Shown piece after piece: positions 13,432 to 26,595 of a stretch of DNA of 64,000 bases (its first letter is position 1; each line of letters opens with the position of its first letter). The DNA is taken from positions 93,501 to 157,500 of the forward strand of contig NC_041784.1 of NCBI RefSeq assembly GCF_900090045.1. The letters are read 5' to 3'. The translations under genes were made by a program, and so were the position numbers. The DNA is from Plasmodium malariae. Its lineage: Eukaryota > Apicomplexa > Aconoidasida > Haemosporida > Plasmodiidae. The notes below the pieces were generated by a model, which saw nothing but the letters and a program-made list of their open reading frames with translations, was not told the DNA's origin and made no database searches.

Positions 13432-16400
13432 CTTGAGGCATATACATCCAACATAAATTCTAACTACATTAAGGTAACGGATAATTTTTATGAAACAAAT
13501 ACCTTAAATTTATAATATAGGAATAAAAAAAGGAAAAGGAAGAATACAGTATAATGGGTAGTATGAGAAAGAAAAACATAACTAAAATATGAAAATCGAA
13601 AAACAGTTTTTAATATATATTGACATTTTATAAACTCTTTTTTATTTACACAATAATACTTATTATAACAATATTTTAGAACTTTACTCAATATAAGTAG
13701 CGAGATGTTAATACATATACCAAAAAAAATATAATTAATATTAATATTATACTAAAATAGTAAATTTGTATGAGAAAATTAAGATTTTGAAAAATGAGAA
13801 AAAATAAAATTCATAATTTTGCAAAACTATTTTCTTACTAATATAATATTACTAAAATTCATGTAATTATATATTATTTCATTGCTACTTAGTCTACACT
13901 TTTTTCACATTTAGTAAGATGATTAATTTGTATTTTTAAACATTTTCATTATTCGAACGTTTCATGTTTTAATTAATATAAAAATTTTGCTAATTAGAAA
14001 AACAAAATAAGCTAAAAGGTGTGAATATGTAATGAAAATACATACATAATTTATGTAATTAAACATATAATAAATATACTATTTACTTAGTTAAATTATT
14101 CTGGACGGATATGAGTTAGTATATTTTCGCATATTAATAATGTTTATTATAAATATTCAACCCTTTATGTTTTATATATATCAGTATTTTTTTTGTTATA
14201 TATCTACATAAATCGAAAAATTGAATTCAGAATATCCATTAGTTATTAAAGAAATCCATTTTTTTTATAACAAATATTATAAAATAAATGTAACATACTC
14301 AAAAATATTTATATATATTGATAACATTAAGTATTTTCTTTTGTTTACATCATTTTCATTAAAATTCATTAAATAAATCATCGATATTTTTAAGATTATT
14401 AATATATGATAATAATGATATTATGCTGAATATATATTTATATACATTAACATGTATTTAATATTCGCTTTTAAAAAAATATATAAACATATTAATAAGA
14501 AAAATACTAATAATTATTTAATTATTTTTTTAATTTTTATATTATAATTTATTAACATTTGTATTAAATAATAAAAATAAAAGTTACACTTAAAAAATGT
14601 ATAAATTAAAGGTTATTAATTTGATAACTTTCAACATATTTTTAAAACTAATTCCAAACGAATCAAAATATAATTATTTTATAGGAACTCATAAAAATGA
14701 TATATTATCTTTATTTGTTTCCTTTAAAATAAATTTATAATTTCATTCTTATTAGGTAATATCTATAAAAAATTTCAAGTAGCTTTCTTTTTAGTTTTAA
14801 TGAGAACAAATAAATTTTGACTTTCAAATTTTTTTTCTTTTTTTCTTTTTTGTAATTACATAATAGTATTTTCCTTTCTAATACTTAGTTAATAAGATTA
14901 ATTGTTATTAACACTTTTTATAATATTTTATAAATTATGTATGTATGTATATATGTATAAATATTTATAATATTAACTAATACTAGATTTATTTGTTAAA
15001 ATATTAAATCCATTTTGACATGTAATAAATTTTTACTTTTTCTATATATTACAAAAATAGGAACATTACAAATTTGTATTTACTGATTTATATTATGTAC
15101 AAACTATAGTAAAAGCATTATGTTTATTTTTAAATTAATATCATTAATGCAGTAATAATAGTAATAACAAAAACGAAAAAATATATTTCTGGTATAACTA
15201 TAAATATTACGATCAAGTAATACGTTAACTCAAATATAAATCCATCTTTGTAATATAATATCGTTATAATATATAAAACAAATATATTAGAATATGTTAA
15301 TAATATTTTTTTATAAGTAAATAATTATTTTTAGTTATTAAAATTATCCATGTTTTGGCAATTTTGAATAAATTAATTGTAATATAGATAATCTCATTTT
15401 ATATTAACAGAAATACATATATATATCTATGTTATATGGAGTTTATAAGGAAAAAATTACGTGCAATACATAAAGCAGCATCAATAGTATTAAAGCACAT
15501 AAAAATAGCAATTTCGTTATACTTTTATTGAGAAATAAAAAAAAAAATTAGAGAGTATATAATACATATATAACGATATTATACATCTAATAATCTAATA
15601 ATTATTGAAAATATAATACAAAATCGATGCAACATAATGCCCTCCTCTTATAAGTGTGCCATTTTAATAATAAAAATTACTTTTTAATCTTAATATATTA
15701 ATTTTGAAAGTATAAATACAAAAAATAAGGAAATATAGCAAAAACTGATTAATTTATATTGTATTATATACTTTTATATATCATACGTGTGATAAGAAAA
15801 ACTATAATTATACAAATAATGAAATAAAATAAATATATATTGCAAAAAATAAATTGACTTTTAAATTTTAGATAACACTGAAATTTTAGGAACTAATAAT
15901 TAAAAAAAAAAAAATAAATAAAAATGCAATAAATAAAACTTCAAAGAAAATATAAAAGATCGTCAAACATTGATTTGTTAAGAAATTCCTATAAAGTGCA
16001 TTAATAAAATGTTAAACATAGAATAATAATTTAAAAAAGGTGGTCCTTATTCATGATTATTATATAAAAGATTATTGAGAATATAATAATTAATTATACA
16101 GCATTGATGCATACAACTTGAATAATGATATATATATGAATTAATCTCAAAATTATCATAGCCAATTATTAATACTCATAAATAGAAAACATTTAATTGT
16201 TAATTTGTTCTACAAATAAACAAGTTCTTTAATTATAATAAACTGCGACATAATGACGCAAATAATGAAGACGTTCTTACATTTACCACAGCACACAATA
16301 ATACAAATAGATAAAGATGAAATATATTATTATTACCTTTCATGATTACTGTTTTATACAAATTAATTTTAATTGATATTAGTAAATATTGTAAACATAG

Positions 16401-16966
16401 TCATTTAACTACAACATTCAAAGTGAAAAATAACTTAAAATTATAAAAAAAAAATAACACTAATATATTCTCTATTTATACATCGAATGGGTAATTAAAT
16501 TATAACATGAATATCTAATAGTTATGGAATCTCATGTTTTATTTAAAATTTTAAATGTTTTTTAAATAGAACGCTGTATTTTTTACAGCGTAAATTTCAA
16601 TAATTCGTACAAAATTTTTGCACAAATTAAGAGACACGATAAAAAAATATAGAAATTTGGTTTCTTAAAATTAAATTATTTAAACATTCTTATTACACTA
16701 TTTCAAACATATTCCCAAACAGTTGTTCAATAAATACTGTTTTAAAAACTTGTTACATGTATTTTGAAGATCACATATTATATTTAATATTATGGCGTAT
16801 GAACTAAAACTACGTAAAAATATTATTGAATTGTATATTCACTGTAGAACAAATAAAATGCATGTTTATCATGAATGAATTTTCGTTTAATTCACTTTAA
16901 GCTGAATTTTTATTTAATTATATGTTATTTTGAAAAAAAGAAAAGTCCATTTCATTTAAATATCTT

Positions 16967-16998
<32 letters not shown>

Positions 16999-19261
16999 GG
17001 TGAATTATTTTAATATATAATTTCAAATACATTATTAATATTTGTCAAACTTTCACATTCTTTTGGTTTTTGAAGGAAAAATTAATTTCAAGGGGTACTT
17101 ATAACATTTTAATAATATATTATATATTTCAAATGAATAAGAAAAATTGTTATGGATAATATTAATTAGTACTATAACGCCCATCAATCCGTAAAAACGA
17201 ACACTTTTAATGTTATAAATACACTTGTCTCATTCGTAATATCACATGAAGTTTAGCACTACTTTCCCTTAATGTATTCCCCTTTAATATATACATTATA
17301 CGGGTAATATAGAAACTGTTTTTTCAAATATAAAATTAAATGATAAAATTATTAACCACTCATCTACTAGGATTGTTTCAATAATAACGCATTCTCTAAG
17401 AAGAAACGCATAAATTATTTGTATAAAATTAAAGATTCCTATTATTTCCTGTAATGATGTAAGGGTTGTTTTCTTTTCAGATAAAATAAATATATAATTA
17501 AAATTTTTTATTTATGTTATTGATAATACTTCGATGAAATATATAAAATTATGCTTAATATTATTACAAGGAAACGGTTATATGCTTATATAAAATTAAA
17601 TAAAATTACACTTATATAATCTATTATTTTTATTACATCTGTTAACATATATTATAAAAATAGACAATCATTAAAAACATTTTTACATAGAGAGAACGTG
17701 ATGCATATTTTCCTATTTATATGATGACTTATACGAAATGAACTCTTCATTACATTGCGTTCATAAAAATAAAATTTTTTTTATGAACACTTATTAAAAA
17801 ACAACCCTATAAATAAATGAACCTTCTATATATGGGTACTCCAACACTCAAGATTCATTTGTTAATTATTAGCTGACTTATTTTATAATAATTTATTTTT
17901 TATTAAAATTATTCATCATTCTTAATAAATTAAACGTAATTCCTCTATATAATGAGAAGAATATTACACCAATAATAAAAATGTTTCGTAGGATCTTATT
18001 TTATTACATGATATACTAACATAATTCCTAATTTAATATATAAAAACATGATAAGAGAATATTCTTATACAAATATTTAGAACAATGTGTTATAAAAAAT
18101 TTAATTTTTTAAATGTATTATAGTTATATATTAAATACTGAAAATAACAATAAACAAAAAACAAAAAAAATAGTTATAAAATTAAATGGAAGCTTATGAA
18201 TCATTCACATAATATGTGTTAACAATGGAAGTACCTTTTTTTTACGTAAGTTAATTATATTCATAAATGTTTTCTTATATTTTGTTCATAAATATACCTT
18301 TATTTTTCTATACTTTTTATTCTTAATTTTGTTATTTGTTCATATGTATATACAAACAATTTGTAAAATTTGCTAATAATAATTTGTTTTTTTTTCTTCC
18401 TCTGTAGCTTTTTAATTGTATTAATTTTTTTTTATCTTTGATCATATTCATACTCAATTATATTTGTTCCAATATATTTTTTATTATTTACCTTTTTTTA
18501 TGTTTATTTAATATACATATATATTCCTTCCAACTTTCTTATTTGTAAACTTGCTTTTATTTTTATTACATGCATAAAACGCTTCATTTTGTATGTTTTA
18601 ATTATTCATACACTATTTAATATAAATATATCATATTTAAATTATATAACCGTTAATACTTCCATTGTTTTATTTCTTTTAATTTTACGAATAACTATGC
18701 ATTTTGTATATAACAGTCACATGTTGCAATAGATATTAACTTTTTAATTGTATAGTGTTTATATTTTTTTGTAATGTGATTATTTTCTTATTCTTTTCTA
18801 TAAAATATAACTATAGATGGAACATTATATATACGTATTAGCGTCATCATCTAAATGATTTTGCGTTTAATATTCATTTAACTCAAAGAGCGTCGTTCCG
18901 ATTAATTATATAGATATAAAGGCCATGTTTGAGAATTTATAAGTATACATACAAATTCGTATACTCATAAATGTTGCGGATGTTCTTGATAAGTACTACT
19001 CTTAATTGTTTAATTCTTTAAGTCCCTCTTTTGAAACTGGATTCCAAAGAAAATGAACTAACGCACAGTTTAAATAAGCAAAACATATATAATTTATTGA
19101 TATTTTAATTATAAATTTTAAGGAATTTTAAATTACAAATGTTAGTATATATTTTAGTGTAAAATTTTTATTTACTATATAATTTTGGAAAAAATAAAAT
19201 AAAATATTCCAAGTATTAAATAAAGCAGAATTTCAATACTAAAATAATATGTAATATATTA
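13432..19261. other. Long intergenic AT-rich region
   Basis: Nearly 6 kb with no supported gene. It contains a TA microsatellite near 16975-16998 and a T-rich segment near 18240-18560. A 13-bp inverted repeat at 18221-18669 is listed separately. Confidence 0.5.
18221..18669. repeat. 13-bp inverted repeat flanking a T-rich segment
   Basis: AACAATGGAAGTA at 18221-18233 recurs as its exact reverse complement, TACTTCCATTGTT, at 18657-18669. The 420-odd bases between are very T-rich on the plus strand. There is no open frame or target-site duplication that would make it a mobile element. It may be chance. Confidence 0.3.
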
Positions 19262-20419
19262 TATTTCGTTTTTAGAATGGTGAAAGAAACAGTGGTAAAC
19301 TGATGTAATGAATTGTGTGTATGTACATAAATGAGAGAAGTGCCTTTACCCTCCCCATGTTATAAAATAACTTCTTAATAAGAACCAGCAGATAATCCAC
19401 ATTTGTCAGTCCTTATAACATTCAAAACTTCTCGTATATCTTCTAATTATGTTGATGGCTTTTCATTTAATAACTACTCATGATATTTATCTGATTTTTG
19501 AATGATATTTCTTTCATTTACTTTTTCTGTTTCATCACCTTATTATTAAATAATATATTCTGGTGTTACAACAGCGGCACTAAGTGTTTCTTTAAATTAG
19601 TATGTGTGCATTTTACGTTTCTTCGCACTAATGTTTTTCTGGATATCCAACTATTAACTTGTCAGTATCTTTTCCCGCATTATAAATATTACTAGTAATC
19701 ATATTACTTCATATTTTGATCGTTAATGACTTAGAATTATTGTAATACACTTATTCTGTATCTGCTACACCGTTGTTATCTTCATTATTATATTTACTTA
19801 ATCCTTAAACTCCTCCTTCTAATTCAAGGATCAGTAGGATTATATTATTCTTCACACTTAAAAAATGTCTACAAGAATTACTCACTTTTTCCTAAAAACA
19901 ACCATCATACTGTTCAATATTTTCTTCATATAGTTTATTAATACAAATAAGATATTCTTTATATATATTCATTTATCCTTTTGAGCATGGTCACATTTAA
20001 CACTATTATGATTTATAAAATAATCTCGCAAATCATTCTCATCTTTCAATATTTTCATAACGTTCTTAATAAGATCCTCACATGATACATCTCTCTAATG
20101 TCTAAACTGATTTTTTTTCACTACATAAAATAGCTTTATCAACATCTCTGCCTCTATTAAAATTTTTACTAGTATATAATTTTTTCCGCGTCCTAAAACA
20201 GAACCAGTGTTTCAAAGCATGACAGTGCTACATTCCAACTTCTACAATATGGATAATGTACAACCCTGTTAATTTTGCTACAGGCCTTTTTCAAAGAGTT
20301 TTAATATGTTCATCAGTATCTCCTTACTTGTTACAGTAACCGCTATCGTCTTTTATTTTATCCTCACTAACCAATTTTTAACATAATCTATATAAAGGCA
20401 ACACTTTTAATTCACCTTC
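19262..20419 (-). pseudogene. pir (Plasmodium interspersed repeat) pseudogene
   Basis: Read on the minus strand from 20419, after a TTTTCAG acceptor, the sequence gives EGELKVLPLYRLC, a stop, KLVSEDKIKDDSGYCNK, another stop, then GDTDEHIKTL. Further on come CEDLIKNVMKILKDENDLRD and YFINHNSVKCDHAQKDK, a stop, and KEYLICINKLYEENIEQYDG. These are the hallmarks of PIR proteins: the LP.Y motif at the start of exon 2, spaced Cys residues, and the KEYLICINKLYEEN-type helix. Stops and frame shifts occur throughout, so it cannot encode a full protein. No intact first exon or TM/cytoplasmic tail could be assembled; the 3' limit is approximate. pir genes code variant antigens in Plasmodium. Confidence 0.85.
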
Positions 20420-23400
20420 CTGAAAAGTCAACAGATAAAATGAACTGCATAAACACATAAATACTTTCGTTCATAAATGAATTTTATATTGCACTTCAAC
20501 ATAAATATAAGACATAAATAATAATCTATTCATAATTTTTAAAATAAAAATATACCCATACTTTCTTTCCGAAGTCTTAGATTTTATTTTAATATACATA
20601 TTATTTACATAAATGATAACAATTATGGTAGCATATTATCTATATATACACTACATCGACACTTAATCTTAGACATATTATGTATTTCTTTATAATAATA
20701 AGATTTCAATAAATATGCATAACGACGGATTATTCTATAATTTTTTATTAACATTAAATTGTAGAAAGTTTATAATTATCACATAAAATAAGCATTATTT
20801 TAATAGAAATTAAATTCAAATTGTGAATGTGATAAACATGTAAAATGTAGCATAATATTACAAATTAATTCTTTGTAGAATGACAAGTTAAAAACAATCC
20901 ATACAAAACTAATAATTTTACATAATATGGCAAATTTCATTTATTTTACATTAATATTATTCGCCATTTGTACTAACGTATTTATCTGATAATCCTTTTT
21001 AACTATTTAAAATGTTGTTACAAATGTGAACTGTAGCATATAAATGAATATTTTTACTTAGATATAATGACATACTTCTGAAACTCTACACCTGTTTTAT
21101 TTTAATTATTCTATTTAGTATATTATCAGGACATTCAAAAATTCATATATTTTTTGTTACCTTTTGTTTAATGCATATTAAAAATTCAAAATTTTAATAT
21201 ACTAAAAAATATCCTATAAATTACAGTATACAAGAACATACAATAAATAAATGCCATTTTGTTATATAAAAAATGTTAATATGAAAATTCTATTAAGGGT
21301 AATTGTTTTATTTATAATATAACCTATATTGTAATGTCATAACATATTCTCCATTTTACTTAGTTTTATAGTAAATGCAAATTTAAATTATTACTTTATA
21401 TCAAACACTATAGTTTCCACATAACACATGGATTTTAACCTATTAATATTACTATATAAAATATGTGCTTAACTTAAATTTATGCAATGCACTGTTTGGA
21501 ATAAACAAAAATTTCAAAAAAAAATGTCCAAAATTATTCTTTTAAAAAAGTAAAGACTATGACAAGTATGCTTCTTTTTTGTATTCCTCACGTGGTAAAT
21601 ATACGTTCGTTACTTATAATGAAAACATATTGATACAAAATATATAAAATAAATAATATTAAAAAAACAAAGCTTTAATATATTTATTTTTCATATATTC
21701 AATAACACTTGTGAAAAATTATTTTTTCTCATTTTCAATTATATATATTCACAGATGTCCGTTATTTTTCTCCCAAATTATGCAAATTATTAAAAATGAT
21801 TTTAATTTTTCCAAAAACTAAAATCATTTTTAATTTGTAAACGACCTTTTGCATTTTCTTAAATGTGTTTCATCTGCAAAAAAAAAGTCCTAATTCACTT
21901 TTTCCAATTAATAGTTCATACATGACCTTACGGTTTTATGTCATTTTAAGCAATTATACACTTTTAATGAACAAATACTAATGTTTCTATAAAATATTTA
22001 GCATAAATTTATTATATACATTAATATCTTGAATTTAGCATTCAACAGGATATGGGAAAAACAAATAAAAACTGTAAATCAAAAAATTAACAACATACAC
22101 ATTAATGTAACCAATTTTGTTAGTATATATTATAAAGAAAAATTTAATATATAATTAATATAAATTCACAAAAAATTACATAAATTCTAATAAGAATTAA
22201 AAACTTTATAATATTTTAAAATAATTACAAATTAAAATAAGCTAATAGTACTGTAAATAAAACGCTAAAACAGGTTAGCAATTTTCATAATAAAAACATA
22301 ACGAAATTACGCTATTACTAAATTCATTGAAAATATAATTTTACGAAACAGAATAACAATTAAAATGACAAAAACACGTAAAAGATATAAAAGGGTATTG
22401 TATAATTGCCAATTAAATAATGTACAATTCCCGCACATTATAGCATTCTGATATATAATCAAAATCAAAAAAACATTATTTATTTGAAACTCAAAAAAAA
22501 AATATTTAAAGGAACAAACACAATAACTTTAAAATATATATATATATATATATATATGTTTATAACTATATAATCTATTGCATAATTAAATATACAATAA
22601 TAATTGCACTTTTTTATTCTTAAAAAAAAGCATGAAACCATAAAATATCTCATTACAATTCGCGCGAATATTTATATTAAAAAATAAACAAAAATATCAT
22701 ATTTTGGCAGTTAAAATTATATATATAAATTACTCGTAAAACACAAAATAAAAAGCAAAAAAATTTAAATATTAATTTCAAAAATATTACGAACATTAAT
22801 ATATTTAAAAGATTATTGAAAAACGATCGTTTCTTAATATAAATATATATATTTTTTGAATACATTTTTCCCCAGTTAAAGTACATTATCTATGGATTGT
22901 GCGAAATAAAAAAAAAAATTTTTAAACTTCCATTTATACAAATATAATGAAATAATGACAACATATTCATCCGACCATTGTTAATTATAACGTTTTCCTT
23001 ACGCATTTGTCATTATTTATTCAAAGAGCAGAAACAAATATAATTTGATATATGTGTGATTTTAAAATGTGTAAATATAGAACAGAAAAAAAGAAATCAT
23101 GTGCTATTACATTTATCATAATTCTAAAATAATATAAAAAGTTCAACTGTTTCTTTAAAAAATTAATAATCATATAGAGATATGCATCCATATATATTTT
23201 CATAAAACTTTAAACAATATAAAAACGCAAATGTCACATCTTAAAAATTAATATTTTATTATATATCAAAAAGAAAAGCTTTTTATTAATTGGTTTATTA
23301 AATTATGTGTTTTATACGCTTTTAAAATTAACTCATATATATAATTGTATCATTTGTTATTCCATATAAAGAAAAATGTTTTATATACTATAAACATAAT

Positions 23401-23659
23401 AGTGGGAAAACAACTACATAACTCTGATGTCCTATCTGTTTTATATAAAAGGTAAACAAAATCAAATAAATACAAATAACTGCAGAATTTTTTTTAATAT
23501 CATATATTTTCTTAATGCAAAACGTAAAATAATAAATATCACATATGTATATATATATATATATATATAAACAAAAAAAAATAGAGTATCCACCCCGTTA
23601 AAAAATATTAAGTCCACTGTAAATAAAATAATATTCAGCATTCTCTTAATATATTAATA
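20420..23659. other. Intergenic AT-rich region
   Basis: 5' flank of the pir pseudogene. No supported gene. Contains one strong hairpin (21789-21834, listed separately), a TA tract near 22535-22557, and several short I/Y/F/K frames judged to be chance. Confidence 0.5.
21789..21834. other. Strong DNA/RNA hairpin
   Basis: Perfect 16-base arms (21789-21804 and 21819-21834, ATTAAAAATGATTTTA and its complement) enclose a 14-base centre. That centre itself pairs five T with five A around a CC turn after one mismatch, leaving almost no loop. No adjoining gene explains it. It could be a structural element, part of a non-coding RNA, or a simple palindrome in AT-rich DNA. Confidence 0.55.
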
Positions 23660-23667
23660 TACTTTTA

Positions 23668-23970
23668 TTGCCATTAGGATATTTATCATTTTATGTAGTA
23701 AATGAACAAAAATTGATACGTGAGAATTATATTAATCCTTTTAATATGCATAATGTGCGTATAGCTATTTCCATATATTATGGTAACCTTTTATATTTTT
23801 CACTAGTTCTGCAAAAATATTTAAATATCTATTTTTACTTTAATTACTTCATTTTTTTAATTTCCACTCATTTCAAACGAATATCCATCTTATCTCATTA
23901 TTATAATGCAGCTCCTATTGATTTTATTCCATTCATAATTATTTTATACATTTTCGATGGTGTATATTAA
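23668..23970 (+). other. Exon-like open frame, unknown
   Basis: A plus-strand frame of about 100 codons without a good ATG start. The first part, from an AG near 23677 to a GGTAACC site near 23783, reads YLSFYVVNEQKLIRENYINP then FNMHNVRIAISIYY and has protein-like composition. The remainder is I/F/Y-rich and resembles chance frame. It could be an internal exon of a decayed gene. No family recognised and no partner exon found. Confidence 0.2.
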
Positions 23971-24729
23971 AATATATATATAAGAAAAAATCTGAGGTAT
24001 TTATATCACTCTTTAAAAAATAAAAAGCGCCTTTATTTTTCTCTCCATAAATATGAAATTTTTTTTTTTTTTAATCCATTTACACACTTTACAACTCCAT
24101 AAATTATTTTATCTATCTAATTACTTTTATGTTTGCGAAAAAGAATATATATATATATAAAAAATTAAATCGTAATGTAAATTTTTCATTACTTCATAAA
24201 CACGATTTTATATGGAATTATTTTTTGTATATATACCACTCTAATTATGTGCTCATACTAATCTACAACATTTCACGTTGATGTTAATTAAAATCATATT
24301 ATTTTATTTTATTTTCCTTAATTTTTTTTTCAGATGTTACAGTTTTCCCTTTTAAAAATCAAAAATAAAATTTTAATTATATTATATACAAATAACTAGG
24401 TAATACCAACATGAACTCTACAAACGTTGAAATATATGAATCTTTTGACAAAAAAAAAAAAAAAAAAGTATATAAAATAAAACTACTTCATTTTCTATAT
24501 ATACTAACGATGTTCCATTTTTTTGTTGTGATTTCATATGAAATACAATAAATGAATCATGTCTATTATATATTAAAAATTAATTAAACTCAATTCCCAC
24601 CTTTTAAATAAAAATGCTCTACAACCATTTTTTAATATAGCTTATTTTAATCTCTTATTAAAAATTTTTTTTTTTAATGAGAATCTCCTTTTCTTGTATA
24701 TATAAGGATTTTACATTTTATTTTTATAT
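23971..24729. other. Intergenic AT-rich DNA, 3' flank of PHIST gene
   Basis: No gene seen. Contains poly-T (near 24059-24072) and poly-A (near 24451-24468) runs. Confidence 0.5.
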
Positions 24730-25549
24730 TTATGCTTGAGCTACCTGTTCATTTAATTGTGCATTTCTTCTATCCCATTCTTCCTTAACTACACTTAAAA
24801 AGTAAATAAAATCATTGTTGGCACATTGAAGGTATTCATTAGAAATATGTTCCTTAGCTCTTAAAGAATAATTATCATTTTGTAAAACATCACCTAAACT
24901 ACGAACTAGGAGTTTTAAATATATAAACCACCTTTGGTTCCACATTTGACATTTCCATTCTCCATCTATAATATCATTTTGTTCTGTAAAATCGATATAA
25001 TCTTCTATCATAGATACAAAAGTCTCATTCCATGTTTCAGTTATTTGCTCAATTAATTCGTTTAACTCCTCCTCATAATCTTCTTGTTCTTCACTTACTA
25101 CTTGAACATCTAAATTTAACTGTGGATCATAATGAATCCCATTTGACAAATTTAACATTAAGTTAATACCACTAGTTCCATTTTGTGTATTTGCATATTT
25201 TTCAAATATATTTACGTTTTCTGATCTTAGAATTCTTTCATATCTTTTCCCGACTTCATCTTCATATGCATTTTTTTTACCAAATGAATAATTAACAGGA
25301 TATATTCTATAAAAATTGATTATTATGTATTAAAAAATTATGTATTCATATTATTATTTTTTATATATACTAATTAAAAACAAAATGCTTAATTAGGGTA
25401 ATAACATAAACATATGTACTGTATAATATATATATATACAAATATATAAATGTATATACTCTTAATAATGTTTACTTCAAATGATACGTGTTATAGGATT
25501 GCCAAAATACAAAGGTTAAGGCAATAATACTTAATAAAAAGGAAAACAT
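24730..25549 (-). CDS. PHIST-domain exported protein (2 exons)
   Basis: Exon 1 is 25549-25488 and codes a leader beginning MFSFLLSIIALTFVFWQSYN. It ends two bases into a codon at a GTATCA donor. Exon 2 is 25306-24730, after TTTTTATAG, and restores the frame, giving about 212 residues. Upstream of the ATG the frame soon meets a stop, which supports the start. A PEXEL-like RILRS lies near residues 45-49; its fifth position is Ser instead of Glu, Gln or Asp, so it is non-canonical. The C-terminal half is helical and carries the spaced Trp residues of PHIST domains: TETWNETF, GEWKCQMWNQRW and KEEWDRRNAQL, with acidic helices before. PHIST proteins are Apicomplexan exported proteins that act at the host red-cell membrane skeleton. 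The frame is intact. This family call is inferred from pattern, not alignment. Confidence 0.8.
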
Positions 25550-26558
25550 ATTTATTATTATATTTTTACAGTTTTATTCTGAGGATGTTACTGAAGAACT
25601 AAATGGTAATCATTTTTCTCTCTAATTAGCTCTATTAATAGAGGATGACTGAATGTTTAATTTACTGTAATTGTTAGTAATTTTCAACTAATATTTTGTC
25701 AAAAAAGAGAGTAGTATTTATCAATAAAATATTCTTTTTCTTCTATTACTTTCAACGAGTTATATTACCCTTCTTTAAATATCAGTTTATACTACGGATT
25801 TAATTTATAAAATAATAAAATGTACACGCTTAAAATGTAAATTTATGAGGCAAAAGAAAACAAAAATAACAATTCTAAAAAAATATCTTTAAAATTTATG
25901 CACATAATTTATATCCTAAAATTATCATAAAATATTATATATTTTTTCGTTATCCTTTTAATTAAATAATTAAAATTAAAAAGCTTAATCTAACAAATAA
26001 AATATTTGAAAATTATAGGATTTTCTATAAATTTAAAAATTATAAATTTAATTAAATTTACTTTTAATCATACCTTCTTGAATATTTAATACATTTTTAA
26101 AAATTATTAAAATATTTTTATTTTTTTGTTACTATTTTGTTTTATGTTTGTATGAAATAATTTTATATTTATTTTTTTTTTCTATTTTATAATACTTTTT
26201 TCAGTTGTTTTATATATAATCCACTTATAGATACTTTATTTCTATGAATATAAATAAAATATACATATATATATAATATATATATTTATCTATTTTACAT
26301 AAAAAAAAATAATAAAAGTAATCTTGTTTATTTTATGTATTTTATAAAAATATAATGCGTAAATTAATATTTTCTAATTTAATTTTTTTTTTGTTTCAAT
26401 CATCTATAGGTTGCTCTTCAGCGTATTTTCTTCTTTTTCTGTTATTTTATATGTATATAAAAAATAAAATAAATACGTATTCATTAGAGTTTTATCCTTT
26501 ATAACATGTTTTTTCATTTAGAATAATATGTGGGTTAACGTATTTTCATTCTTTATAC

Positions 26559-26595
<37 letters not shown>

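Noticed and set aside
12783..13454. Long minus-strand frame of 223 codons, Ser/Leu/Phe-rich
   Set aside because: It is the antisense of STP1 exon 3, whose Lys/Glu/Asn-rich sense frame has known family features and correct splice sites.
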